A model generated the notes under the pieces. The model did not search any database. It had not been told where the DNA came from and saw only the letters and a list, made by a program, of their open reading frames with translations. From the NCBI GenBank assembly GCA_037126765.1, contig JBBCBC010000032.1, forward strand, positions 868,001 through 932,000: a stretch of DNA of 64,000 nt, written 5' to 3'. Position 1 is the stretch's first letter. The number at the start of each line of letters is the position of its first letter. Shown here piece by piece: positions 10,606 through 22,170 of the stretch. The translations under genes and the position numbers were made by a program. Source of the stretch: Stenogyne calaminthoides. Its lineage: Eukaryota; Streptophyta; Magnoliopsida; Lamiales; Lamiaceae.

Positions 10606-11688
10606 TGTAAATAAATTAATTTAATTGCAAATTAAATTGAGATATGTGAAAATTACACCTTAAATATCAATTAAGATAATTATTTATTGGGAATGTAAAG
10701 TCAATTCTTAAAATATATAAATAATTGAAGGCATAATTGATCCATTAAATTAAATTAAATTGGACCTCTAAAGTCCAACAATTCAAGTTTGGTCTCAAAA
10801 GTCCGAAAAATTAAGTTGGGCATTAAAGTCCGATGAATTAATTGAGCATTTAAACTAAATCAGAGGACTCAACCCAAGTCTTTGAAATCCATCAAATCTT
10901 TCTAGAAGTTTTCAAATCTTTGGAACCCGTCAAATCAAGTCTGTCAAGCATAGTGTAAAACCATATTCTACTCTTATAAAGGGTCTTGTTCCTCTTATTC
11001 AACACAAATATTGAATATATAAAATTTTGTAAGTCCTAGCAACCAAGTTCAGTGATTCAAAATAATTCTTCAAGGCGTTCTTCAAAGAAGTCGATCAAGA
11101 ACAACATTTGATCCAGGATTATGCTGCTACCTCTTGGATCCGCGTTCTCCAAGTTCTTAAAGTTTCTGGTCCCTCGATAGTCCCTCGAAAATTAATCAAG
11201 AACGATCTTTGATTCAAGATTAAGATGCTAAACCTCTTGGATTTGCATTCTTCGTAGAAGTCCCTCGAAAATCAATTCAGAACGCTCTTCGATCCAAGAT
11301 TACGGTGTTAAACCTCTTGGATCTGTGTTCTTCGCAAAGGCCCTCGTAAATCAATCAAGAAGCTAAACCTCTTGGACCCATGTTCTTCTTGAAAGTCCCT
11401 ACAAAATAATATTTAATCCAAGATTAAGGCGCGAATCCCACTAAATGTTAAGATTATGGCGCGAAGCCCACTGGATTAATGTTATAAAGTCTTGAAATTC
11501 AAGCACGCATAAGATTGGGTTGCAGATCCAACTCCGAAAATATTGAAAGAAGTCAAAGTCAAGATAGAAGATAGAATTTGAGGATCAAATTAGAGATTGC
11601 ACTTGAAATTTATATTCGATTAAAGAAATCAACTTTATAACTCTTTTTCGTGTTTATTCATATATTACATACAAAATTTGTGTCTACA
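10606..11688 (+). mobile_element. LTR-like block, copy A
   Basis: Bounded by TG (TGTAAATAAATT) and CA (GTGTCTACA). A TATA-like CTCTTATAAAGGG sits at 10971 and is followed by an A/T-poor leader carrying internal repeats. The 1023-bp equivalent in copy B is 16871-17893. I could not identify a primer-binding site or partner LTR, so LTR status is inferred from termini and promoter layout. Confidence 0.5.
11080..11410 (+). repeat. About 60-75-bp repeats inside the LTR-like block
   Basis: Units run TTCGATCCAAGATTA, then AACCTCTTGGATC, then GTTCTTCG and TCCCTCGAAAATCAAT. Copy A holds about one more unit than copy B (17340-17600), which accounts for the 60-bp length difference between the two LTR-like blocks. 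Confidence 0.7.
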
Positions 11689-12040
11689 TCTTTGTTCGCA
11701 CGCACGTGCGTCTCCCAAATTGCGTCAATTCAAATCAACGCTTCATTTACACGCACCATCATTGTGAGACGTTAATGACATCATCAACACACATTTTTGA
11801 GGCAACATACACGGAAGTTGAAGCGTCAGATCATATCAAAGATACGCTACAATAGTTACAATTCCAAGACATGTCGACTAGATGACCAACTCGCCCCTCG
11901 AGCGACCACACGAGGCACGATCTAGGGGAAATTTTTATGTCATTTTTATTATACGCAGATTAAGTTATACTCCTCGATGTGGTCAACTTCTCATCACCTT
12001 AACCCGAAGAGCAACTTGCTCATTCGGGCAACCACCCACG
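11689..12040. other. Retrotransposon-derived sequence, no intact gene
   Basis: Shared with copy B (17894-18246). The open frame at 11882-12067 changes between the copies and is not conserved as protein, so I do not call it. Confidence 0.5.
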
Positions 12041-12858
12041 CAGGGGCTGAGTCATGTTATCACATAGGGGGGCCATGCCCCCCCCTGCAACCCCTGCCTC
12101 TCAACACCAGTTTTACCACCACCTTCAAAGTTCAAAGTCCACGTATGCAAATTCCAAAGATCCTTCCACTACAACCACTCCTGCACAATTCTTCTTTATT
12201 TATTTATTATTCTTCTTTACTTTTTTATGAACTATATATTTATCATTATATTTAATCTAATAAACGTATCTTGTTTTATATTTTGAAGAAATAGTTATTT
12301 AATTTTCATTATATATTGTATGATCATTTTCTTCAATTTTAATCAATAAATACTAATTATTTTACATTATTAAGATATAAGTTTTTATGTAATTTTTTTG
12401 GAGAAGTTACTAATAAGTCTTAATACTAATATGTTTTATTTTTAATGTTTTCCCATAGAAGATTGACTTGATTTATTAAATTCCACAATTTATAAACGGA
12501 TAGATTTGGCTCTTTATTTTTTGCTAAGTAATGAATTAGGAATATAATGACATACTTTTGAATATTTAATAAATAACAATGTTAAAACAAATGAAATACA
12601 TTACAAGCAATGAACTAAAATATAAGATTTAAATTTCACATAATTTCGTTATATATGAAAGGGAATTAAGCGCCGTAAGATTTAAAATATCAGTGAAAAT
12701 AAATGCAATTTAAAAAAAATGTAATTTCAATAATTACGATGAATATTAATTTATTAATTTATAGTAAATAAAATTATTGTAAATATCAGTGTTCAAATAA
12801 TCATCTGTAGCTTGCAACATTTGGCCCCCCTCAACCTCGTATCCTGGCTCCGCCCCTG
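12041..12858. mobile_element. Non-autonomous hAT element (818 bp) with empty site in copy B
   Basis: TIRs CAGGGGCTGAGTCA and complement of CAGGGGCGGAGCCA. A perfect 8-bp TSD, CACCCACG, stands at 12033-12040 and 12859-12866. The duplicate at 18239-18246 shows the site unfilled (CACCGACG, then TAGCCGAC). The interior is very AT-rich without coding potential. Confidence 0.92.
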
Positions 12859-13505
12859 CACCCACGTAGCCGACAAGGCGAACACCTCCAAAGTCGACTT
12901 GGTTGCATCAACCTGCAATAGCCTAGAGGGAGCCCCTCACTCAACCAAGAGACCGACTATTTATCGAAGCTCGCCCAATGAATATATTCTGCAAAGATCC
13001 TCCCGAAGAAGCAAATTATCTTCATGTCATACCGAGTTGATAGTAGTAAGTAGTCATTTAAGGAAATAAATCAAGACTGTCAGGGGAGAATCACTAATAA
13101 TGCCAAATGTCATGCCGGGAATGGAGCAGATCTTTGACATAGGTTTGTGATGGAGTGTGGTCAAGCATGGATCTTCTCAGGAGCTGCACCAGCCCCCGCA
13201 AGCCTAATTATATATATATACCTATATGTTTTGGACGTCAGTCTAAAATAAATTATAAAAACTGAAAAGCCCAAAGTCCATTCAATTTATTAAAAAAAAT
13301 GGAGAAGCCCAAAGCCCAACGCAATTTAAAAATGAACTCCTAATAATTTAAGTGGGGCAAATATACTAATTTTTACTTAATTTTTTTTCTCTCAGCTTCC
13401 TCTGAGACGCTGCGTTGCAGACTTGATGTTGTTATTGTGTTTTCTCTTTTAAAAAATTTAAGTTTAAAGTATGTCTGTACGTGGAAGAATCTTTATAATA
13501 ACAAA

Positions 13506-13925
13506 GGTGGTGTTTGTTTTCAGCCTCAGAGGTCCGGATGGGGGATGGACTTCCCTCCGTCCCGTCTATTTTTCGGATTTTCACATTCCATCCTCCATCT
13601 AAATATACATTCACCCCTATTATATATTTATACTCTAAAACTATCACATCACTACTTTTCTTACACCAACTCATTTTCTCTCATATTTTTCTTACAACAA
13701 TTCATTATCTCTCCTACTTTTCTTTTATACAATTATTATCATACTAACTAATAATAACAAAATAATACATCATTATAATTAAAATGTATTGATTTGACAT
13801 AAAGCTCCATCCACCCCTACTACATCTAACTCAAAACAAACAAGAGATTAATATTCACAAGATTTGCCTCATCCACCTTTTTCCCCATCCGAATTTGCCA
13901 CCTCAAGCTCAAAACAAACATACCC
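13506..13925. mobile_element. Tourist-like MITE in copy A
   Basis: TIRs GGTGGTGTTTGTTTT and complement of GGGTATGTTTGTTTT. AAA flanks both ends (13503-13505, 13926-13928), and copy B has the uninterrupted sequence ATAACAAAAAGTCTTGG. The internal TTGATTTGACATAAAG block is shared with 15931-16288. Confidence 0.8.
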
Positions 13926-14408
13926 AAAGAGTCTCGGAATTTGAATGTAGTTTTTTTTTTAAATCTCTCACCACATATCCAAGGGATTATGATTTTTTAA
14001 TTAATTTAGTGTGTGTATTTATTTTTTATTGTTGTTATCTGCTTATCTTGTTTGTATTTTGTTGAAGATGGAATTTAATAATATTGTGTAATGTGTATCC
14101 AATTTTCCTATATACAATATATTGAATTAATATTTAATAATAAAATTTAATGTATTTAATTCATCCTTTGATAGTTTGATTATCTAATACCGGAAGAGTG
14201 ACACTGTTTAATACCATACCATGTATTTAACTTATGTTTTTAAGTTTAATCTTATTAATTAAATTTTAAAATCAAATCATACTTCAATTGATAATTAATA
14301 AATAATTAGTTTATTACTTATATTGTTGTCTGCCTAGGTCTCAAGCACTGTTTTCAAAACTCTCAAGGTCAGTAAGACATAAATGTATTTATTTATTTAG
14401 GACTTAGG

Positions 14409-14988
14409 CTCTAATGCAAAGATACTCCAAAAAATACTATGGTGCAATATCGGATACTTGACGGGTGCGGCTGCGGGTGGGGGTGCGATTTGCACCCGGT
14501 GCGCCAAGTGGCAAATTTTGAAAAAAAAAAACGGGGATACGTGCACCGGGTGCGTTTATGATGCGAATCCGGTGCGTTTTGGGTGCGTCTTGGGTAATTT
14601 TGAAAAAAAACATAAAAAATTTATGGGGCAATGTTGTAGTTTTTAAAACTTAAAAAAAAAACTAATTTTAAATAAGTAAAATAACTTAAAATAAGAAAAC
14701 TTAAAATTACCTTATCAACACTCAAAGTCAGTAAGTCGCCAGTCTCACCACACGAACAGAACTCACCACACGAACATAACACACCATTACCTCCTTTCTG
14801 CTTTTTTCACGCTGCGTTGCTTCCAACATTTCGTATATTGTTATTTTCATATATTTTACATGTATAATATATAATAAAATAATAAATAAATAGATGTATT
14901 CTTGCCGAATCGAACCCTGAATTTTTCAAAAATTTGTATCCCTGTATCCGTATCGAGTCGCCCCCGCACCTACACCTGTGCAACACAG
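14409..14988. mobile_element. hAT-like insertion (580 bp) in copy A
   Basis: Absent from copy B. An 8-bp near-perfect direct repeat flanks it: GACTTAGG (14401-14408) and GACTCAGG (14989-14996), with GAATTAGG at the empty site in B. The ends are imperfect inverted repeats (CTCTAATGCAAAGAT against CTGTGTTGCACAGGT). The left subterminal part is rich in GGTGCG and CACCGGGTGCG; the right carries the complementary GTATCGAGTCGCCCCCGCAC. Confidence 0.75.
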
Positions 14989-15930
14989 GACTCAGGATTA
15001 GTGGATAATGGATTACCAATTTATCACATCATTTAAGGGCATCAATTGAATAATTGAAATGTGTTTTGTTGTTTTGGGTCTTCTGTAATTTTAATTAATT
15101 TATTTATTAATAGAAAATTAATTTATTTTATAATCATGTGCAATATTTCAAAATTTTAAATTGAGGATCAATAATTTGCAAAGAATAAAAAAAGGGCTTT
15201 TATCATCTTTCTTTAAGAAACGTAATCGTCAAGATAGTGAAGGACCTGAAGGTAGCTCAGAACCTACGCCCACGGCGACACGAAATCAAACAAATCAATT
15301 TCCTTCAATACCTATAGAGTAAAATCTCTCGATTTCAGATTTTCAATCAGATATATATTTTGAGCATGATCCGAGAAAGGAAAAAAATAATTATGGGAAT
15401 ATTCTGTTAATGCACGGGATGATATAAGACGTGCATATCTAAAAGTTTTTTTTTTCAACCTAAAATGGATGTGCATCCTGTTACAAAGATTGACAATCAA
15501 AATCGTAATTTTCAGAAGAAATGGTTTGACAAGTTTGATTGGTTGGAGTATTCCCTTTCCACAGACAAAGCATATTGTTTTTATTGTTTTCTTTTCATGA
15601 CTGATGTTAATATCCCTAGTTCTTCTGCATTAGTCAAAAAAAGGGTTTTAACATTTGAAAAAGAATAAACTGGGAAAATAAGTGTACATTCTTACACATG
15701 TTGGTTCTACAATTACATCACCACATACTATGTTCTTAAGAAGTGCAGAGGATTTGATGAAACCAATTGGGCATATAGACAAAGTTATGCATGCTCAGAC
15801 AAATATTGAAAAGGAGAGAAATCGTCTATGATTAAAGACCTCAATCATAAGCCTCCGATGGCTTGCACTTCAAGGTTGTGCTTTTAGAGGTAATGATGAG
15901 TCTTCATCTTCATCTAACCGAGGGAATCTT

Positions 15931-16288
15931 AAGGGTGCGTTTGTTTTGGGACTCACAAGGATGGACTTAGGACTTTGCGCTCCCCGTCTCATACGAGTTT
16001 GAAATTTAGAATCTAGTTTTCAAATCCCACATTCAATCTAAACCTACAAATACTTATAAAATCTATTACTACTCTTCCCAATACATCACACTTTATACAT
16101 TTTATTACTCTTCTCAATATAATATAATAATACAATATCAATATTGATTTGACATAAAGTTAAATTTCACCCTAGTCAAATCCCAAAACAAATACATATA
16201 TTTACTATTCATCAAGGATTCTAAATCCCTAAATTTTAAAATCTTGACTTGTTCCGCACACTTAAAACCCAAAACAAACGCACCCTTA
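15931..16288. mobile_element. Tourist-like MITE at the duplication junction
   Basis: Perfect 18-bp TIRs, GGGTGCGTTTGTTTTGGG and its complement, bounded by TTAA-type sequence (CTTAA before, TTAAG after). It sits exactly between the truncated hAT of copy A and the first base of copy B. The near-perfect ends suggest it is among the youngest insertions here. Confidence 0.88.
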
Positions 16289-16289
16289 A

Positions 16290-16730
16290 GATTTTGGGCC
16301 TGAATATTCGATCATAGGCTTCTAAGTATGCCAATGACTTGGTGTCGACATCATTGTCGCCCATGTAAGGACCCAAGTGTTTCACATTAAACACGTCAGA
16401 GGTACGGATGTGAGACGGAAACATCAAACGGTAGGCATTCGAGTTCATCTAAAGCACGATCTCCACAAGTCCAATTTCTCGCTGCCAACTTGTTGCATTC
16501 ATATGTTGGGCCAAGAACTTGCCACACGAAATCACCCACTTCAAACTCGACATTCCGTCTTCCAAGATCTGTCTCGGCCTTGTATAGAGCGTTAGCATCG
16601 GGCAGCTGTGCTCGAGTGGCAGCACGCGAATCAGAGATGGTATAGAGATTAAATCAGAGAGGCCACGGGGTACAAGGGCATACACTACCCACTTAGCCCA
16701 AGTACTAAAGTGTTGAGTTGGATTGTTCAT
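16290..16730 (-). pseudogene. Ty3/gypsy-like polyprotein C-terminal tail, copy B
   Basis: Counterpart of 10021-10465, with the same stop before the NSNAYRLMFPSHIRTSDVFN segment and a few substitutions (HLGPYMGDND). Sharing of the same lesion shows it was already dead before duplication. Confidence 0.45.
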
Positions 16731-16870
16731 TGAAACTCATTTTTGATCAATTGATGCAAAGTCAGCAGGACACAATAAACGTACAAATGCAAGCACAAAG
16801 TTGAAAATAGTTTCGCAATTCGTCCATATTGACTGTGAAATCACTCATGGGCAAAGTGCGATGGGATATT

Positions 16871-17893
16871 TGTAAATAAATTAATTTAATTGGGAATTAA
16901 ATTGAGACATGTGAAAATTACACCTTAAATATCAATTAACATAATTATTTATTGGAAATGTAAAGTCAATTCCTAAAATAAATAAATAATTGATGGCATA
17001 ATTAATCCATTAAATTAAATTGGACCTCTAAAGTCCAACAATTCAAGTTGGGTCTCAAATGTCCGAAAAATTAAGTTGGGCATTAAAGTCCGATGAATTA
17101 ATTGAGCCTTTAAATTAAATTAGAGGACTCAACCCAAGTCTTTGAAGTCCATCAAATCTTTCCAGAAGTTTTCAAATCTTTGGAACTCGTCAAATCAAGT
17201 CTGTCAAGCATAGTGTAAAATCATATTCTACTCTTATAAAGGGTCTCGTTCCTCTCATTTAACACAAATATTGAATATATAAAATTTTGTAAGTCCTAGC
17301 AACCAAGTTCACTAATTCAAAATAATTCTTCAAGGCGTTCTTCAAAGAAGTCGTTCAAGAACAACCTTCGATCCAAGATTATGCTGTTACCTCTTGGATC
17401 CGAGTTCTCCAAGTTCTTAAAGTTTCTTGTCCCTCGATAGTGCCTCGAAAATTAATCAAGAACGATCTTTGATTCAAGATTAAGATGCTAAAACTCTTGG
17501 ATTTGCATTCTTCGCAGAATTCCCTCGAAAATCAATTCAGAACGGTCTTCGATCCAAGATTACGATGCTAAACCTCTTGGACCCGTGTTCTTCTTGAAAG
17601 TCCCTACAAAACAATATTTAATCCAACATTAATGTGTGAAGCCCACTAAATGTTAAGATTAAGGTGCGAAGCCCGCTTGATTAATGTTATAAAGTCCTGA
17701 AATTCAAGCACGCATAAGATTCGGCTGCAGATCCAACTCCGAAAATATTGAAAGAAGTCAAAGTCAAGATAGAAGAGAGAATTTGAGGATCAAATTAGAG
17801 ATTGCACTTGAAATTTGTATTCGATTAAAGAAATCATCTTTATAACTCCTTTTCGTGTTTATTCATATATTAAATACAAAATTTGTGTCTACA
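16871..17893 (+). mobile_element. LTR-like block, copy B
   Basis: TG...CA-bounded, with TATA-like CTCTTATAAAGGG at about 17230. One internal repeat unit shorter than copy A. Because homology to A runs well past both ends, the A/B pair arose by segmental duplication and is not the LTR pair of one element. Confidence 0.5.
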
Positions 17894-18540
17894 TCTTTGT
17901 TCGCACGCACGCCCGTCTCCCGAATTGCGTCAATTCAAATCAACGCTTCATTTACATGCGCCATAATTGTGAGACGTTAATGACATCATCAACACATATT
18001 TTTGAGGCAACATACACGGAAGTCGAAGCATCAGGTCAGATCAAAGATACGCTACAATAGTTACAATTCCAAGACATGTCGACCAGATGACCAACTCACC
18101 CCTCGAGCGACCACACGAGGCACGATCTAGGGGCAATTTTTATGTCATTTTTATTATACACGAATTAAGTTATACTCCTCGATGTGGTCAACTTCTTATC
18201 ACGTTAACCCGAAGAGCAATTCGCTCATTCGGGCAACCACCGACGTAGCCGACAAGGAGAACACCACCAAAGTCGACTTGGTTGCATCAACCTGCATAAG
18301 CCTAGAGGGAGCCCCTCACTCAACCAAGAGACCGACTATTTATCGAAGCTCACCCAACGAATATATTCTGCAAAGATCCTCCTGAAGAAGAAAATTATCT
18401 TCATGTCATACCTAATTAATAGTAGTAAGTAGTCATTTAAGGAAATAAATCAAGACTGCCAGGGGAGAATCACTAATAATGCCAAATATCATGTCGGGAA
18501 TGGAGCAGATCTTTGACATAGGCTTGTGATGGAGTGTGGT
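17894..18540. other. Retrotransposon-derived spacer, no intact gene
   Basis: Equivalent of 11689-12040 plus 12859-13161. It carries the unfilled hAT site at 18239-18246. No frame is conserved between copies. Confidence 0.5.
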
Positions 18541-18578
18541 CAGGGACGGATCTTCTCAGGGAGTGCAAGCTTATTTTT

Positions 18579-18582
<4 letters not shown>

Positions 18583-18615
<33 letters not shown>
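18583..18615. repeat. AT microsatellite
   Basis: About sixteen AT units. The duplicate at 13207-13221 has a shorter, interrupted run. Confidence 0.9.
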
Positions 18616-18619
<4 letters not shown>

Positions 18620-19644
18620 TGAAGAATCTGTATGTCTGTATGTGGAAGAATCTTTATAATAACAAAAAGTCTTGGAATTTGAATGTAGCTTTTTTTAATC
18701 ATCTCACCACATATCCAAGGGGTTATATTTTTTAATTAATTTAGTGTGTTTATTTATTTTTCATTTTTATTGTTGTTATCTACTTATCTTGTTTGTATTT
18801 TGTTGAAGATGGAATTTAATAATATTGTGTAATGTGTATTCAATTTTCCTATGTACAATATATTGAATTAATATTTAATAATAAAATTTAATGTATTTAA
18901 TTCATCCTTTGATAGTTTAATTATCTAATACCGGAAGAGTGACACTGTTTAATACCATACCATGTATTTAACTTATGTTTTTAAGTTTAATCTTATTAAT
19001 TAAATTTTAAAATCAAATCATACTTTAATTGAAAATAAATAAATAATTAGTTTATTTTAATACTTATATTGTTGTCTGCCTAGGTCACTAGGTCAGTAAG
19101 ACATAAATGTATTTATTTATTTGGGAATTAGGATTAGTGGATAATGGATTACCAGTTTACCACATCATTTAATTGGGCATTAATTGAATAATTCAAATGT
19201 GTTTTGTTGTTTTGGGTCTTCTGTAATTTTAATTAATTTATTTATTAATAGAAAATTAATCTATTTTATTATCATGTGCAATATTTCAAAATTTTAAATG
19301 GAGGATCAATAGTTTGCAAAGAAAAAAAAGGGCTTATATCATCTTTCTTTAAGAAACATGATCGTCAAGATAGTGAAGGACCTGAAGGTAGCTCAGAACC
19401 TACACCCACGGCCACACGAAATCAAAAAAATCAATTTCCTTCAATACTTATAGAGCAAAATCCCTCAATTTCAGATTTTCAATCTGATATATATTTTGAG
19501 TGTGATCCGAGAAAGAAAAAAAATAATTATAGGAATATTCTGTTAATGCACGGGATGATATAAGACGTGCATACCTGAAAGTTTTTTTTTTTCAACCTAA
19601 AATGGATGTGCATCCTGTAACAAAAACACTACAAAAAACACATC

Positions 19645-19965
19645 AATTTAACGAGGGGAATTGGAGAGGGGAAAGGAACCCTCGGTATTTACCGAGGGTA
19701 TGCACGAGCGAAAGGCTGAACAAGGGCCTTTACGAGGGCCCGACCCTCGGCCCGTTAAACGAGGGCGGCCCTCCCTCAGTAAAAACATCACTAAAATAAC
19801 GAGCGCCACGCTCCCTCGGTAAACGGACCATGTGGGCTCAGCCGAGGGCCGCCCCCCCTCGCCAATTGAAGTACTGACACGCTGCAGTTTGGTCTGCACG
19901 AGGCGCGTTTTGCGAGGGCAACCACCCTCATTAAAGCGCTCGCCCACCACTATAAGTACACTCCC
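19645..19965. repeat. CACTA left subterminal repeats
   Basis: More than a dozen copies of CGAGGG, CCCTCGG or GCGAGGG in both orientations within about 320 bases. They are GC-rich against an AT-rich background. They make the short ORFs reported here meaningless as genes. Confidence 0.8.
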
Positions 19966-20939
19966 CCTCAATTTCGATTCATTTCAAATTCACAGACGAG
20001 AAAAAGAGCTTTGCGGCCTGCCCAGTGTTTTCTTCGAAATTAAGGTATGTAGTGTTTTTTATTTTAATTGTTATTATATAGGTATTAGTTGTATTATTAT
20101 TTAGTATTAGTTGTATTATTAATTAGTATTAGTTGTTTTACTATTTAGTATTAGTTATTTTAATATTGTTTTAATACTAATTTTAATTTTTAGTTGGACG
20201 TTTTGGGGTGAAGGGGCGAAACTAGCTAGAGCAATTTCAGCTCATTTTTGGGAGTTAAGGTATGTATTTTTATTTTAATCGTTATTATATAAGTATTAGT
20301 TATTTTATTATTTAGTATTAGTTGTTTTGTTATTTAGTAATAGTTGTTTTAATATTGTTTAGTATTAATATTTTAAATTAATGTGTATATATTGTGTTAT
20401 ATTAGTTGTGTAATTATTTAGTATTAGATTTTAATTATGCATGTAGTATATATTACTTGTTTATGTTAATTTAATTTAGCTTAATTTTATCTAATTATGC
20501 ATATATGCATGTAGTATTAGTTGTTTATTACTTGTGTATATTAATTAGTTTAATTCAATATAAGTATATTGTTTAGTTTAAGTTTACGTGAATATTAGTT
20601 TAGTTTAACTTAGTATTAGTTTAATTTATCTTATTTTTGTATATATAATATTAATTAGTTGTTTGATTATTTAGTTATTTAATATATTAATTACGTTTGA
20701 CGTTGGAGTGGAGGGATTGATGTTGATGAATGTTGGTAATTGCTTGTTATAAAACATGTGTGTTCCGACTTGATTGATTTTAATTGATTAAGTCGGAAGT
20801 GGATGCAGGTAGTATCTTGATTAATTGGGGAATACGATAAAATAAGACGGAACTCTGCCGAAATATTTAGAAAATATTAATTATTAATTAGGCTTTTGAA
20901 TACTAATTAATTCGTAAATATGTTAAACAGATAATTGAT

Positions 20940-22170
20940 ATGGATTATTCCATATGTTTACGTTGGATGTATGGTCCTGGATCGATTAATGGCAATATAT
21001 CTCTCGAATTCTATAATGGACTCGAATCATTTATAGATTTTGCCATTAATAATGGGATGATTCAGGGAAAGATTAGGTGTCCCTGCAACAAATTTAGATG
21101 TCGGAATAATAATACGTATCATGATTCATGACCCTAATGAGGTGAGAGCACATTTGTATAGAAATGGGTTCATGCCCAATTATTGCAATTGAATTCTTCA
21201 TGGTGAGGAAATGTGAAGTCATGAATACGATCATCCGTCTGCTTCGACTACACAAGGGCCGGTCGACGAGACTTTTGCATCTAGCTCGTGCCACAATATG
21301 ATGACGGACTTAACCTCTGGTCGCCACTTAAATGTGGATGATGAGGCCTCTAATGAGGAACCTCCTAATGAGCATGCTGCACATTTTTATAACATGCTTC
21401 GTGCAGCGAATCAGGATATAATGCCTGGTTGCGAATCGCACTCACAGTTGTCATACAATGCCCTATTGCTGAACATTAAAACTGAAAACAGACTGTCTGA
21501 AAGGGGTTATAATCAAATGGTTGATGCGATTTGTGTTCTTTGTCTGAATAACCTCGTGCCCAAGAAATTTTCTGATAGCAAACAACTGATGAGTGAGATG
21601 GGTCTTCCAGTGGAGAGGATTCATTGTTGTGCACAGAATTGCATGTTATATTGGGGTGCAGACGGCGAACTTGAAAACTGTAAGCTTTGCAGTCGGCCAT
21701 GGTTCAAACCTGCTAGACGTGATGTGATTGGGCAATTGAAAAAGAACCATCCTTTTAAGGAGATGTTCTATTTTTCCATCATCCCTCGTCTGCAAAATTT
21801 GTATTAGTCTAATGCTACTGCGAAGGATATGACATGGCATGCACGTTGCTCGAACGACAACTCCGGTGTCATGCGTCACCCTGCACACTCATAGGCTTGG
21901 AAATACTTGGATCAGTCGCATCCTGATTTTGCTTCAGAAATTCGAAACGTGAGGTTAGGCCTGAGCACTGACAGTTTTCAACCGTTTGGGGCGCATGGGA
22001 AACAATATTCATCATGGTCAGTGATAGTGACACCGTACAATCTACCCCCGTGGTTGTGCATGAAGGATCAATTCATGTTTCTTACGGTTCTAGTGCCCGG
22101 TCCAAAGAATCCAAAAGATAAATTGGATGTATATAACTTTGTAAGTGCTTCAAGTAACTTCGTTTAAAAT
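20940..22170 (+). pseudogene. TNP2-like CACTA transposase, N-terminal part, disrupted
   Basis: The first segment has the transposase-associated domain (WMYGPGSINGNISLEFYNGL, CPCNKFRCRNN). After a frameshift near 21130 and a stop near 21190 comes DEASNEEPPNEHAAHFYNML, the CAQNCMLYWGADGELENCKLC cysteine region and the start of the TNP2 (Transposase_21) core (DMTWHARCSND, DQSHPDFASEIRNVRLGLST, SVIVTPYNLPPWLCMK, FLTVLVPGPKNPKDKLDVY). Further stops lie at 21805 and 21891. The catalytic C-terminal part is missing: the frame passes directly into another ORF at about 22145, which indicates an internal deletion. Confidence 0.82.

Larger units (their letters stand above)
10021..15930 (+). repeat. Tandem segmental duplication, copy A
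   Basis: From the shared start TTAGATTTTGG(A/G)CCTGAA onward, this unit aligns continuously with the unit starting at 16289, with high identity by eye. It contains, in order, a gypsy-like antisense tail, an LTR-like block, a non-coding stretch and the 5' part of a hAT transposon. It ends inside the hAT transposase (ACCGAGGGAAT at about 15928), where copy B continues. Three insertions are private to A: 12041-12858, 13506-13925 and 14409-14988. Confidence 0.85.
13162..15930 (+). mobile_element. ZMYM1-type hAT transposon, copy A, 3'-truncated
   Basis: Starts with the degenerate TIR CAAGCATGGATCTTC, in register with CAGGGACGGATCTTC of copy B. It contains the N-terminal low-complexity region (about 15190-15320) and the TTF-type zinc-finger region translated from 15465: FQKKWFDKFDWLEYS and CFYCFLF. 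It ends abruptly in the DUF4371 region at the duplication breakpoint. Two other elements lie inside it. Confidence 0.75.

Noticed and set aside
16377..16595. Plus-strand ORF opposite the gypsy-like tail
   Set aside because: The same stretch in copy A does not preserve this frame, so it is not under coding constraint.
19645..19971. ORFs on both strands at the left end of the CACTA element
   Set aside because: Created by the CGAGGG subterminal repeats; no similarity to proteins.
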